From Desulfotomaculum sp. (lineage in GTDB: Bacteria > Bacillota > Desulfotomaculia > Desulfotomaculales > Desulfohalotomaculaceae), in assembly GCA_021129825.1 (NCBI GenBank), contig JAJOKO010000149.1, forward strand, positions 1 through 35,417: 35,417 nucleotides of DNA, written 5' to 3'. Positions 8,715-17,070 of the stretch are shown here, piece by piece. Below the pieces are notes generated by a model, which worked only from the letters and a program-made list of their open reading frames with translations, did not search any database and was not told where the DNA came from. A program made the position numbers and the translations under genes. The number at the start of each line of letters is the position of its first letter. The first letter of the stretch is position 1.

Positions 8715-9449
8715 TTGTCGATAAGTACGATAGCAAATAAACTTACAGCGTGGTTAGAAACGAAATTAGTGGAAACGGAATCAAGGTGTTTTATCGTAGG
8801 ATTAAGCGGTGGTGTTGATTCTGCGGTGGTTGTCGGGTTGTGTCAACGGGTAAGACCTCAAGATACATATGGTATTATTATGCCTTGTCACAGCAATGCT
8901 AATGATGCTAAGCATGCTAATATGGTAGCTGAAAAATTCAATATACCAATTAAAGAGGTAGTGTTGGATAGTGTATTTGATTTATTAGTATCAAAATTAA
9001 CTGCTGAACAATATCAAGATAATATTACAAATTTAGTTTTTGCTAATATTAAGCCCCGGTTACGGATGACCACTTTATATTTCTATGCTTCTAAATATAA
9101 GGGGTTGGTAGTGGGAACAAGCAACCGGGCTGAAATTACTGTGGGCTTTTATACTAAACACGGTGATGGTGCTTGTGATCTCCAGCCGATAGCTAACTTA
9201 TTGAAAGGTCAAGTATTTGAACTGGCTGCCTACTTAGGAGTGCCCCAACCAATTATTGACAAAAAACCATCTGCTTCCTTGTGGCCTGGGCATGATGATG
9301 AACAAGAAATGGGCATTACTTACCAAGAATTAGATCATTACATTCTTACCGGTGATGGAGAACCTAGGGTGAAAGATAAAGTGGGGAAACTGCATCGTAA
9401 AAGTGAGCATAAAAGACATTTGCCGCCGGAACCACCGGATTTTCAATAA
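8715..9449 (+). CDS. nadE: NAD synthetase, ammonia-dependent
   Basis: Catalyses the last step of NAD synthesis, converting deamido-NAD to NAD with ATP and ammonia. The 244-residue protein has the PP-loop ATP-binding motif SGGVDS (31-36), GTSNRAEITVGFYTKHGDGACDLQPIANL-type substrate-binding sequence and the KKPSASLWPG segment. It has no N-terminal glutaminase domain, so it is the short ammonia-using type. The start is TTG 8715, spaced 7 nt after GGAGGG (8702-8707). A TTG at 8700 is in frame, but the Shine-Dalgarno would then be inside the gene. It follows MITE copy 1, and yebC follows after 40 nt containing a lone arm of the same element. Confidence 0.95.
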   Translation: MSISTIANKLTAWLETKLVETESRCFIVGLSGGVDSAVVVGLCQRVRPQDTYGIIMPCHSNANDAKHANMVAEKFNIPIKEVVLDSVFDLLVSKLTAEQYQDNITNLVFANIKPRLRMTTLYFYASKYKGLVVGTSNRAEITVGFYTKHGDGACDLQPIANLLKGQVFELAAYLGVPQPIIDKKPSASLWPGHDDEQEMGITYQELDHYILTGDGEPRVKDKVGKLHRKSEHKRHLPPEPPDFQ

Positions 9450-9459
9450 AAGTGCAAAA

Positions 9460-9475
9460 GTGCGTGTTCGAAAAG
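9460..9475. repeat. Solitary terminal inverted repeat arm of the MITE-like family
   Basis: GTGCGTGTTCGAAAAG here is identical to the left arm of copy 2 and the complement of the right arm of copy 1. No partner arm is seen nearby, so it is probably a remnant of a deleted element or a solo end. The AAAAGGGG that serves as the yebC ribosome binding site starts within its last bases. Confidence 0.75.
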
Positions 9476-9489
9476 GGGATATTTTATTT

Positions 9490-10221
9490 ATGGCCGGTCA
9501 CTCTAAATGGGCAAACATTAAACACAAAAAAGCTAAAGTAGATGCTAAGCGTGGTAAAGTATTTACTAAATTATCTAAAGATATTATTTTAGCGGCTAAA
9601 TTAGGTGGTGGTGATCCCGCTGCCAATGCCCGGTTAAAAACAGCGGTAGAAAAAGCTAAAGCGGCTAATATTCCCAATGACAATATTAAACGTGCGATTA
9701 TGAAAGGTACCGGTCAGTTGGATGGTACTAATGCGGCAGAATTAATGTATGAAGGGTATGGACCAGGTGGAGTAGCGATAATGGTCGATATTATAACTGA
9801 TAATCGCAACCGCACCGCTGGTGAAATCCGCCATATTCTTGCTAAAAATGGTGGCAACTTAGGTGAAAGTGGCTGTGTAGCGTGGATATTTGAACGTAAA
9901 GGATTGTTATTTATTGAAAAAGAAAATATTGGCATATTAGAAGATGAACTGGTGATGCTGGCTTTAGAATGTGGTGCCGAGGATATAAAAGTTGAAGATG
10001 ATCGGTATGAAATATATACTACCCCGGATAACTTGGAAACGGTATTAAAACAATTGACAGCTCAAAATATCCAATCAATTGAAGCTGAAATAACGATGGC
10101 ACCTCAAAATACTGTTAAATTACAAGGTGTAGAAGCGGAAAAGATGATTAAAATATTGGAAATATTAGCAGAACACGATGACGTTAATAACGTATATGCG
10201 AATTGTGATATTAGTGATTAA
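9490..10221 (+). CDS. YebC/PmpR-family protein (TACO1-like)
   Basis: A member of the YebC/PmpR/TACO1 family. It was first described as a transcriptional regulator and is now linked to relieving ribosome stalling on difficult sequences. The 243-residue protein starts with the family signature MAGHSKWANIKHKKAKVDAKR and continues with GGGDPAANARL, NIPNDNIKRAI and the EGYGPGGVA segment. Length is typical. ATG 9490 is chosen because this signature starts the family. An in-frame upstream extension to 9403 would overlap nadE and translate the solo repeat arm. The ribosome binding site AAAAGGGGA (9471-9479) is partly supplied by that repeat. hemW follows with only 10 nt between. Confidence 0.96.
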   Translation: MAGHSKWANIKHKKAKVDAKRGKVFTKLSKDIILAAKLGGGDPAANARLKTAVEKAKAANIPNDNIKRAIMKGTGQLDGTNAAELMYEGYGPGGVAIMVDIITDNRNRTAGEIRHILAKNGGNLGESGCVAWIFERKGLLFIEKENIGILEDELVMLALECGAEDIKVEDDRYEIYTTPDNLETVLKQLTAQNIQSIEAEITMAPQNTVKLQGVEAEKMIKILEILAEHDDVNNVYANCDISD

Positions 10222-10231
10222 GATTACAAAT

Positions 10232-11368
10232 ATGGGAATTGCGTTATACGTTCATATACCTTTTTGTGTGCAAAAGTGTCGCTATTGTGATTTTGTTTCT
10301 TATAATTATAGTCCGGATTTAGCCCAAGCTTATCTAAAAGCATTGGAGCAGGAAATGCTTTTTTATGCTTCATCTGAATTAGTTAGCAATAAAAAGATTA
10401 ATACTGTATTTATTGGCGGTGGTACGCCTACAGTGTTGGCAACGGTCGAATTAGAAAGATTATTGGTAATTTTAAAAACATATTTTTCTTGGTCTAAAGA
10501 GACCGAAGTTACGGTAGAAGCTAACCCGGGTACTTTATGTAAACAAAAATTAACAGTTTTAAAAAATGCCGGTGTTAATCGTCTGAGCCTGGGGGTGCAG
10601 GCTTGCCAGTCCAATTTGTTAGCGTTATTAGGGCGAGTTCATAATTATGATCAGGCAGTGCAAGCGGTAGAATGGGCCCGGCAAGCGGGGTTTGATAATT
10701 TAAACTTAGATTTGATTTTTGCTATTCCGCATCAAACGATTAAAGAATGGCAAGAATCATTGACGTTGTTAGCAGATTTACAACCAGAACATTTGTCTTG
10801 TTACGATTTACAGTTAGAAGATAATACGCCTTTGAGTGTGGCTGTAGAGCAAGGCAAGTTGCTGGCTTGTTCAGAAGAAAGTGCGTTAGCAATGTATCAG
10901 GAAACCATTGCATTTTTAACTGGCAAAGGTTATTCGCACTATGAAATTTCTAATTTTAGTAAACCTGGTTACCAGTCCGAGCATAATTTATGTTACTGGC
11001 ATAATAAGCAATATTTAGGTTTGGGACTAGCGGCACACTCTTATATAAATAGCACAAGATGGGCTAATACCGGTAATTTAGAGCAATATATCACTAAAGT
11101 ATCAAAAGAGTTTTTACCGGTGGATGAGCGTCACCAACTTACTACCTCGGAAATGATGTCAGAAACAGTTTTTATGGGCTTGCGGTTAATTAATGGTTTG
11201 CAATTAGATGATTTTAGTAGCCGATTTAATTGCCGGGTGACAGATGTATGGTCGGAACAAATTAACAAATTAATGAAACAGGGTTTATTGGCAATGACAG
11301 CTACGCATTTAAAATTAACTAAAAAAGGGCTACCGTTGGCTAATGTTGTTTTTAGGGAATTTGTATAA
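10232..11368 (+). CDS. hemW: Heme chaperone HemW (radical SAM, coproporphyrinogen III oxidase-like)
   Basis: HemW is a radical-SAM family protein that binds heme and is thought to deliver it to targets such as respiratory enzymes. It was formerly annotated as oxygen-independent coproporphyrinogen oxidase. The 378-residue protein has LYVHIPFC followed by the iron-sulfur cluster motif C12-x3-C16-x2-C19 (CVQKCRYC). GGGTPTVL and the HemW-like C-terminal domain (ELMKQGLL region) follow. It lacks the extra N-terminal extension of HemN. ATG 10232 gives the canonical MGIALYVHIPFC start; a longer frame from 10178 would overlap yebC. The gene sits directly before the CIRCE-controlled hrcA operon, a common Firmicutes arrangement. 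Confidence 0.93.
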   Translation: MGIALYVHIPFCVQKCRYCDFVSYNYSPDLAQAYLKALEQEMLFYASSELVSNKKINTVFIGGGTPTVLATVELERLLVILKTYFSWSKETEVTVEANPGTLCKQKLTVLKNAGVNRLSLGVQACQSNLLALLGRVHNYDQAVQAVEWARQAGFDNLNLDLIFAIPHQTIKEWQESLTLLADLQPEHLSCYDLQLEDNTPLSVAVEQGKLLACSEESALAMYQETIAFLTGKGYSHYEISNFSKPGYQSEHNLCYWHNKQYLGLGLAAHSYINSTRWANTGNLEQYITKVSKEFLPVDERHQLTTSEMMSETVFMGLRLINGLQLDDFSSRFNCRVTDVWSEQINKLMKQGLLAMTATHLKLTKKGLPLANVVFREFV

Positions 11369-11406
11369 TGGTTATACTAATATAAAAGTGTTTTTTAGAA
11401 TAATAC

Positions 11407-11435
11407 TTGACAAAAATCCTGCTAAATGCTATGTT
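11407..11435 (+). promoter_or_regulatory. Sigma-A promoter of the hrcA heat-shock operon
   Basis: TTGACA (11407-11412) and TATGTT (11430-11435) are spaced by 17 bp. Transcription would begin near 11442, so the CIRCE operator starts at about +8 and a bound HrcA would block initiation. Confidence 0.75.
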
Positions 11436-11448
11436 TTACAAAGAAGTA

Positions 11449-11475
11449 TTAGCACTCATGAACATAGAGTGCTAA
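11449..11475. promoter_or_regulatory. CIRCE operator (HrcA binding site)
   Basis: A perfect consensus inverted repeat, TTAGCACTC (11449-11457), 9-nt spacer, GAGTGCTAA (11467-11475). It lies just downstream of the hrcA -10 box and before the ribosome binding site (AGGAGGTG, 11477-11484). It implies HrcA repression of the operon, relieved on heat or misfolding stress. Confidence 0.97.
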
Positions 11476-11491
11476 CAGGAGGTGCTTCTTA

Positions 11492-12529
11492 GTGGAAATG
11501 GATGCTCGCAAAAAAAAAGTACTGTTGGCTATCATTCATGATTACATTTCTACTGCTGAACCGGTGGGTTCTAGGACTGTTTCCCGTAATTATGATTTAG
11601 GAGTAAGTCCGGCTACTATTAGAAATGAAATGGCTGATTTAGAAGAGTCCGGTTTTATTGAACAACCGCATACTTCGGCTGGACGAGTGCCTTCTGACTT
11701 AGGTTATCGCTATTATGTAGATTATTTAATGCCCAGAAAAGCATTAACTATGAAACAAGAAGAAATGATTTGGCGTAATTATCAAGATAAGCAATTGGAA
11801 ATTCATGAAATAATTAACTGTACCAGCCAATTATTAGCCAGTTTAACTGATTACGCGGCAATGATTATAGCCCCGGCGGTGACATTGGTAGCTACTGTTA
11901 AACATATTCAACTAGTTTTAATGAACCCCACCAGAGTGATGATTATTATAGTACTGGATACTGGGATATTACAACATCACTTAGTTGAATTGACAGAAGT
12001 TATCAGGCAATCAGATCTAGAGCAGATTTCAATGGTGCTAAATAACAAACTAGCCGGGTTGAATTTTGATGATATCCGGGTAACGGTTATTAAAAAGATT
12101 CGCTTAGAATTATCAAGATACAAGTTTTTTTTAGATTTAGTGTTAGAAATGATTCAAAATACTCTAACTATAAGGACGCCAAGTAAAATTCATTTAGGTG
12201 GAGTATACAATATTTTGAATCAACCTGAATTTCATAATATAGAGCGGGTGAAAGCTTTGCTAACCCTGTTAGAGCAAAAAGAATTATTGTATGAAATGCT
12301 TGCTGACAGGGGAGACGAAGATTTATCTGTTTGTATTGGTGTGGAAAATATTCAAGAACAGATGAAGGATTGTACAATGGTTACAGCCACGTATTACACC
12401 GGTGATAAAATGGTGGGTGCTATTGGTGTATTAGGACCTACCCGCATGGAATATGCCAAGGTGATTACCATTGTAGAATATTTAGCTAAAATATTGAATC
12501 AAACTTTGGAAAAAATTCAAAGAAAGTAA
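11492..12529 (+). CDS. hrcA: Heat-inducible transcription repressor HrcA
   Basis: Represses class I heat-shock genes by binding CIRCE; its own activity depends on chaperonins. The 345-residue protein has the N-terminal winged helix (about 1-90), with SRTVSRNYDLGVSPATIRNEMADLEESGFIEQ-type sequence and the HTSAGRVPSDLGYRYYVD motif, then the GAF-like dimerisation domain. The CIRCE site immediately upstream shows autoregulation. The start is GTG 11492, 9 nt from AGGAGG; ATG 11498 is also possible. A run of nine A near 11510 is in frame and undamaged, unlike three other homopolymers in the window. MITE copy 2 separates it from the chaperonin gene. Confidence 0.97.
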   Translation: MEMDARKKKVLLAIIHDYISTAEPVGSRTVSRNYDLGVSPATIRNEMADLEESGFIEQPHTSAGRVPSDLGYRYYVDYLMPRKALTMKQEEMIWRNYQDKQLEIHEIINCTSQLLASLTDYAAMIIAPAVTLVATVKHIQLVLMNPTRVMIIIVLDTGILQHHLVELTEVIRQSDLEQISMVLNNKLAGLNFDDIRVTVIKKIRLELSRYKFFLDLVLEMIQNTLTIRTPSKIHLGGVYNILNQPEFHNIERVKALLTLLEQKELLYEMLADRGDEDLSVCIGVENIQEQMKDCTMVTATYYTGDKMVGAIGVLGPTRMEYAKVITIVEYLAKILNQTLEKIQRK

Positions 12530-12546
12530 GCGTTATTTCACTCAAA

Positions 12547-12741
12547 GTGCGTGTTCGAAAAGTATGTTTGTGGTAAAACCCCCCTCCCCTTAATCCCCTC
12601 CCACGAGGGGATTAAGGGGAGGGGGGAACTAAATCTCCTCCCCCTTGATGGGGGAGGGTAGGGTGGGGGTGTGTTTTAAGGTTGATTGGATTAATATGTA
12701 AATTTTAAATGTACTAAATGGTACCCTTTTCGAACACGCAC
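12547..12741. mobile_element. MITE-like element, copy 2, flanked by 5-bp duplication TCAAA
   Basis: This is a 195-bp non-coding element with perfect 16-bp terminal inverted repeats: GTGCGTGTTCGAAAAG (12547-12562) and CTTTTCGAACACGCAC (12726-12741). TCAAA flanks both ends directly (12542-12546 and 12742-12746). The interior differs from copy 1. It holds a perfect 22-bp C-rich/G-rich inverted repeat (12579-12600 with 12605-12626, loop CCAC) and a second hairpin, CCTCCCCC/GGGGGAGG (12637-12644, 12650-12657). The interior resembles C/G-rich intergenic repeats common in bacteria, so the element may be composite. Confidence 0.85.
12579..12626. repeat. Perfect 22-bp GC-rich hairpin inside MITE copy 2
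   Basis: Arms 12579-12600 and 12605-12626 are exactly complementary with a 4-nt loop (CCAC). RNA from either strand would form a very stable stem. No clear T-tract follows on the plus strand, so it is not a classic terminator. It could pause polymerase, protect RNA ends or reduce readthrough from hrcA into the chaperonin gene. Confidence 0.85.
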
Positions 12742-12781
12742 TCAAAACCTTGTGGTATTTTTAAAATGGAGGGAAAAATAC

Positions 12782-14350
12782 TTGAGTTTAAAACAACAGG
12801 CTAGTCCAGCTTCTGAGGTTAATGAAAAAATGGCGGCTTTAATTACTAATGCCAACGCAGTACGGGCTATTGCTTCAGCGGTGGAAGGTACGCTGGGTCC
12901 TAAGGGACTGGATACTATGCTGGTAGACCGGTTTGGCGAAGTAGTGATTACAAATGATGGTGTAACCATTTTAACAATGATGGAAGCCAGTCACCCGGCA
13001 GCTAAGCTGGTTATTAATATTGCTAAAGCACAACAGGAAGAAATTGGCGATGGTACCACTACAGCCACCATCATGGCCGGCACACTGGTCGATACCGGTG
13101 TAAATCAAGTAGCTAAGGGGGTGCCGGTAGCTTGGGTGATTGCAGGATTGAAAATGGGTCTGGCACGAGCCCGGCAGGTGATCGCCACACAAGCGCGATT
13201 AATAGCTAATCTTGATGATGTAGCGATCAAACAAGTGGCAGTGGTAGCCGGGCGGGAACATCAAGATATTGCTGACTTGGTGGTGCAGGCGGCTATTTTA
13301 ATTGGTGAAAAAAAGCTAAAAGATCCTAATTTTAAATTATCAGACACTGTTTTAGCGGAGGAAGGGGCAGAAAACCAAGTATTTGATGGTGTAATCATTA
13401 CCAAGGAACGTTTGAATAAACAAATGCCTCTAAATTTAGAAAAGGCAAAAGTACTGGTAATTGATGATGCTTTAGAACCGGAAGAAATGGAAGAAGAAGC
13501 CTTGGGTACCGAAAGTGGTTTTACCCGTTACTTAGAGTTACAGAATGAGTTTCGCAATAATCTGCAAAAAATCATTGATTTAGGGGTACACTTAGTGCTG
13601 GTAGACCGGGGGGTAGATGATATTGCCGAAGAAATGCTTACTGATGCTGGGATAATAGTGTTGCAACGAGTGGCTAACAAAGAACTGGAAAAAGTAGTGG
13701 AACACTGCGGGGTGCGTATGATCAAACGCACTGGTTTGAAAAAAAATAAATCAGATTTAGAAAAATATATTGGTAGTGCTCAAAAAATAATCAGTAAAGA
13801 AAAACTAGCACAAGTTTGGATTATTGGTGGCAGTGGCAAAGCAATGGCCAGTGTGTTAGTTGGTGCTGCTACTACTGAAGTGGTTGGTGAACGCCAGCGT
13901 ATTGCTAAAGATGCGGCAGCAGCAGTGCAAGCAGCAGTGCGTGGTGGTGTGGTAGCCGGTGGTGGATCGCTGGAATTAGCGGTGGTGCGGGAAGTAGAAA
14001 AATTACGTGAAGGCACTCGCAGCATGGCTTCTTTTGGCGTGGATTGTGTAATAGAAGCTTTAAAGCGTCCGCTAGCCCAAATTGTGACTAACGCCGGTTT
14101 TAATCCTTTGGAAAAAATCAGTGATGTGCTGGTGGCCCAAGCGGAAACAAGTCAAACAGCTTTAGGCGTTAATTGTGACACTGGTGAAGTAGTAAATATG
14201 TTTGAATTAGGGATAGTAGATCCGACTTTGGTTAAAACACACGCCCTAAAAGCAGCCGGTGAAATTGCGGAGGCGATATTAAGGATAGATACTATTATTA
14301 AAATGCGGGATGAAAGTAGTGGTTTAGCAGATGCTGGTGAACCAGCATAA
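12782..14350 (+). CDS. Archaeal-like (group III) chaperonin of the thermosome/TCP-1 family
   Basis: An ATP-driven protein-folding chaperonin expected to form a double ring with a built-in lid. The 522-residue protein is of the archaeal/eukaryotic type, not GroEL. It has [14 protein letters not shown] and NDGVTIL near residues 37-64, the nucleotide motif [12 protein letters not shown] (89-100), a late [22 protein letters not shown] segment, and no GroEL-type GGM tail. The family is known from some Firmicutes such as Carboxydothermus hydrogenoformans, where it is linked to the dnaK operon. The start is TTG 12782, 8 nt after GGAGGG (12768-12773); an in-frame upstream GTG at 12752 would put that site inside the gene. 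It lies between hrcA and grpE, so HrcA/CIRCE control is likely, although MITE copy 2 intervenes. Confidence 0.95.
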   Translation: MSLKQQASPASEVNEKMAALITNANAVRAIASAVEGTLGPKGLDTMLVDRFGEVVITNDGVTILTMMEASHPAAKLVINIAKAQQEEIGDGTTTATIMAGTLVDTGVNQVAKGVPVAWVIAGLKMGLARARQVIATQARLIANLDDVAIKQVAVVAGREHQDIADLVVQAAILIGEKKLKDPNFKLSDTVLAEEGAENQVFDGVIITKERLNKQMPLNLEKAKVLVIDDALEPEEMEEEALGTESGFTRYLELQNEFRNNLQKIIDLGVHLVLVDRGVDDIAEEMLTDAGIIVLQRVANKELEKVVEHCGVRMIKRTGLKKNKSDLEKYIGSAQKIISKEKLAQVWIIGGSGKAMASVLVGAATTEVVGERQRIAKDAAAAVQAAVRGGVVAGGGSLELAVVREVEKLREGTRSMASFGVDCVIEALKRPLAQIVTNAGFNPLEKISDVLVAQAETSQTALGVNCDTGEVVNMFELGIVDPTLVKTHALKAAGEIAEAILRIDTIIKMRDESSGLADAGEPA

Positions 14351-14380
14351 AAACACGCATTAGAAGTGAGGTGATATTTT

Positions 14381-14944
14381 TTGACGAATGAGCAAAAAAA
14401 ATCTACTGTTTCACCCGAATTACAGCAGGATGATACTAACCAAAATGAAGTTATAAATGAAGCCGGATTTTCAGATGAAACACCTTCAATTGATGAACTA
14501 CAACAATTATTAGAGCAGAAAATGCTTTTAGCGGATGATTATTATAGCCGGTTAGCTCGTATCCAAGCTGATTTTGATAATTTTCGCCGGCGTACCAGTG
14601 AAGAACGTGGAAAATTGCTTAATTGTGCTAATGAAGCTTTAGTTACTGATATATTGCCGGTATTAGATAATTTCCAAAGAGCATTGGACACTAAGGAACA
14701 TGGTAGTGAAGAGTTTTTTGCTGGTATGAAAATGATTTATAGCCAATTGCTAGATATTTTAGATAAAGCCGGTTTAGAAGAAATTACTGTGTTGGGAACA
14801 GAGTTTGATCCCAATAAGCACGAAGCGATTATGCAGGTAGCAAGTGACGAGCACAGTGAAAATATAATAGTAGCAGAATTGCGCCGGGGCTATTCATTAA
14901 AAGGCAAAGTGATTCGCCCGGCGATGGTTAAAGTAGCGAAATAG
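14381..14944 (+). CDS. grpE: Nucleotide exchange factor GrpE
   Basis: Releases ADP from DnaK and so drives the DnaK-DnaJ cycle. The 187-residue protein has an acidic, low-complexity N-terminus (1-35), a long helical coiled-coil with LARIQADFDNFRRRT, and the C-terminal beta domain with the family ending RRGYSLKGKVIRPAMVKVA. The start is TTG 14381, about 6 nt after the ribosome binding site GTGAGGTGAT; the nearby ATG at 14388 is out of frame. It lies 30 nt after the chaperonin gene and 78 nt before dnaK, in the heat-shock operon. Confidence 0.97.
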   Translation: MTNEQKKSTVSPELQQDDTNQNEVINEAGFSDETPSIDELQQLLEQKMLLADDYYSRLARIQADFDNFRRRTSEERGKLLNCANEALVTDILPVLDNFQRALDTKEHGSEEFFAGMKMIYSQLLDILDKAGLEEITVLGTEFDPNKHEAIMQVASDEHSENIIVAELRRGYSLKGKVIRPAMVKVAK

Positions 14945-15022
14945 CTATCAGCAAAAGATTTTAAAGATTTTAAGCTGAACGCTGACTAGTAAATTAAAAC
15001 TTTTGGAGGTTGATTTGTTTAA

Positions 15023-16915
15023 ATGGGTAAAATAATTGGGATTGATCTGGGAACAACTAACTCTTGTGTAGCGGTGATAGAAGGTGGCGAGCCGGTAATC
15101 ATCCCTAATGCTGAAGGAGCACGCACCACCCCTTCGGTTGTTGGTTTTTCCAAAACAGGCGAGCAGTTAGTAGGACAAATTGCTAAGAGGCAGGCAGTGA
15201 GTAACCCTGACCGGACCATTAGTTCTATTAAACGACGCATGGGTACTGATTATAAAGTTAATATTGATGGCAAAGACTATTCTGCGCCAGAAATTTCGGC
15301 GATGATTTTGCAAAAAATGAAAGCAGAAGCGGAAGCATATTTGGGTGAAAAAGTAACCCAAGCGGTGATTACTGTGCCGGCTTATTTTTCTGATGCCCAG
15401 CGTCAAGCCACTAAAGATGCCGGAAAAATAGCCGGGTTAGAAGTATTGCGGATTATCAACGAACCAACTGCCGCCGCTTTAGCTTACGGAATGGATAAAG
15501 GAGACGATCAAACCATTTTGGTTTATGATTTGGGTGGCGGTACTTTTGATGTTTCTATTTTAGAACTTGGTGACGGGGTATTTGAAGTTAAGGCTACCAG
15601 TGGTAATAACCGGTTAGGTGGTGATGATTTTGACCAGCTAATTGTCAATTGGATGGCTGCCGAATTCAAAAAAGACAGCGGGATTGATTTGAAAAATGAT
15701 CGTATGGCGATGCAGCGACTGTATGAAGCGGCAGAAAAAGCGAAGATAGAATTATCCGGGGTGATCACCAGTAATATTAATTTGCCGTTTATTACTACTG
15801 GTGAGGATGGTCCTAAACACTTGGATTTAAACTTAACCAGAGCTAAATTTGATGAGTTAACTGCTGATTTGGTAGAGAAAACAATAGGGCCAACCCGTCA
15901 AGCGATGGCAGATGCCGGGTTAGAACCTAAGGATATTAACAAAATATTACTGGTGGGTGGTTCAATCCGTATTCCGGCGGTGCAAGAGGCTACTAAAAAG
16001 TTTTTGGGTCAAGATCCCGATAAAGGAATAAATCCAGATGAATGTGTGGCTCTGGGTGCTGCTATTCAAGCCGGTGTTTTGGGTGGAGAAGTTAAAGATG
16101 TCTTACTGCTAGATGTGACCCCGTTATCTTTGGGTATCGAAACATTGGGCGGTGTATTTACTCGCCTAATTGAACGCAACACTACTATTCCGACTGCCAA
16201 AAGCCAAGTATTTTCTACTGCTGCTGACAGCCAGCCTTCTGTAGAAATTAATATATTACAAGGTGAACGCCAGATGGCGGCAGATAATAAAAGCATCGGG
16301 CGGTTTACTTTAACCGATATTCCGCCGGCACCAAGAGGCATACCGCAAATTGAAGTTAAATTTGATATTGATGCTAACGGTATTGTCAATGTATCCGCCA
16401 AAGATAAGTCTACCGGTAAAGAGCAAAGTATTAGTATTACTAGTAGTGGTGGATTCAGTGATTCTGAATTAGAAAAAATGGTTAAAGATGCCGAAATTTA
16501 TGCTGAAGAAGATCAAAAACGCAAAGAAACAGTAGAAGTACGGAATAGTGCAGATAGTATGCTTTACCAAACTGAAAAAACAGTTAAAGAATTTGCAGAA
16601 AAAGCAGATAAAGCGATGATTGAAAATGTGAATAAAGCGGCGGAAGAATTACGCACCGCATTAAGTGGTACAGATATAGAAGCAATTAAGCAAAAAACTG
16701 AAGAATTAACCAAACCTCTTTTTGAATTAACTACAGCCATGCACCAGCAATCTGCGCCGCCAGAAGATAATCAAGAACAAGGTTGCCAAGGAGGAACTTG
16801 TGGTACGCAATCTGGCGATGAGCAAAAAAAGGAACCGGTAGATGCTGAGTTTGAAGTTAAAGATAAAGAAGATGACAAAAATAAAGAAGACAAGAACGAG
16901 GACAAAAATAAATAA
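15023..16915 (+). CDS. dnaK: Chaperone protein DnaK (Hsp70)
   Basis: An ATP-dependent chaperone. The 630-residue protein has the actin-like ATPase domain (1 to about 370) with [43 protein letters not shown] and [12 protein letters not shown]. The linker [15 protein letters not shown], substrate-binding beta domain and helical lid follow. The disordered C-terminal tail is odd. It contains a cysteine pair (GCQGGTCGT, about residue 592-600) and, after the usual VDAEFEV ending, a Lys/Asp/Glu/Asn tail encoded by the start of a DNA repeat array that continues past the stop. ATG 15023 follows GGAGGT by about 12 nt and gives the canonical [12 protein letters not shown] start. Confidence 0.98.
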   Translation: MGKIIGIDLGTTNSCVAVIEGGEPVIIPNAEGARTTPSVVGFSKTGEQLVGQIAKRQAVSNPDRTISSIKRRMGTDYKVNIDGKDYSAPEISAMILQKMKAEAEAYLGEKVTQAVITVPAYFSDAQRQATKDAGKIAGLEVLRIINEPTAAALAYGMDKGDDQTILVYDLGGGTFDVSILELGDGVFEVKATSGNNRLGGDDFDQLIVNWMAAEFKKDSGIDLKNDRMAMQRLYEAAEKAKIELSGVITSNINLPFITTGEDGPKHLDLNLTRAKFDELTADLVEKTIGPTRQAMADAGLEPKDINKILLVGGSIRIPAVQEATKKFLGQDPDKGINPDECVALGAAIQAGVLGGEVKDVLLLDVTPLSLGIETLGGVFTRLIERNTTIPTAKSQVFSTAADSQPSVEINILQGERQMAADNKSIGRFTLTDIPPAPRGIPQIEVKFDIDANGIVNVSAKDKSTGKEQSISITSSGGFSDSELEKMVKDAEIYAEEDQKRKETVEVRNSADSMLYQTEKTVKEFAEKADKAMIENVNKAAEELRTALSGTDIEAIKQKTEELTKPLFELTTAMHQQSAPPEDNQEQGCQGGTCGTQSGDEQKKEPVDAEFEVKDKEDDKNKEDKNEDKNK

Positions 16916-17037
16916 GACAAGAACGAGGATAAAGGAACGAGGAACTAGAATAAAGGAACGAGGAACTAGGATAAAGAAAAAAGCTAGAGCCTAGAGCCTC
17001 GAACCTCGAACCTAGTTCCTCGAACCTCGAACCTAGT
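16889..17037. repeat. Tandem and inverted repeat array across the dnaK-dnaJ border
   Basis: Units: GACAAGAACGAGGA at 16889-16902 and 16916-16929 (27-bp step), TAAAGGAACGAGGAACTAG at 16930-16948 and 16951-16969 (21-bp step), and a 20-bp unit beginning CCTCGAACCTCG at 16997-17016 and 17018-17037 (21-bp step). The two halves are inverted: CGAGGAACTAG (16938-16948 and 16959-16969) pairs with CTAGTTCCTCG (17012-17022). RNA from here should form a long imperfect hairpin between dnaK and dnaJ. The first unit is inside dnaK and encodes part of its tail. Confidence 0.85.
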
Positions 17038-17070
17038 ACTTCGCTTCTCAAAAGAAAGGTGGTGGCATCA

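Noticed and set aside
9403-9489. N-terminal extension of the YebC protein from 9403
   Set aside because: It would overlap nadE and translate the repeat arm; the family begins exactly at MAGHSKW (9490) with a ribosome binding site.
10178-10231. Upstream start of hemW inside yebC
   Set aside because: No Shine-Dalgarno, and the family begins at the MGIALYVHIPFC sequence at 10232.
12403-12541. Classic Rho-independent terminator after hrcA
   Set aside because: No stem followed by a T-tract before the MITE; the large hairpin inside the MITE lacks a following T run on the plus strand.
12579-12657. CRISPR-like repeats in the C/G-rich segment
   Set aside because: These are two different hairpins, not regularly spaced direct repeats with unique spacers, and there are no cas genes.
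14945-15022. Repeat or regulatory element between grpE and dnaK
   Set aside because: Only a short AAAGATTTT duplication and a 5-bp TCAGC/GCTGA pair are visible; no CIRCE or promoter is recognisable.
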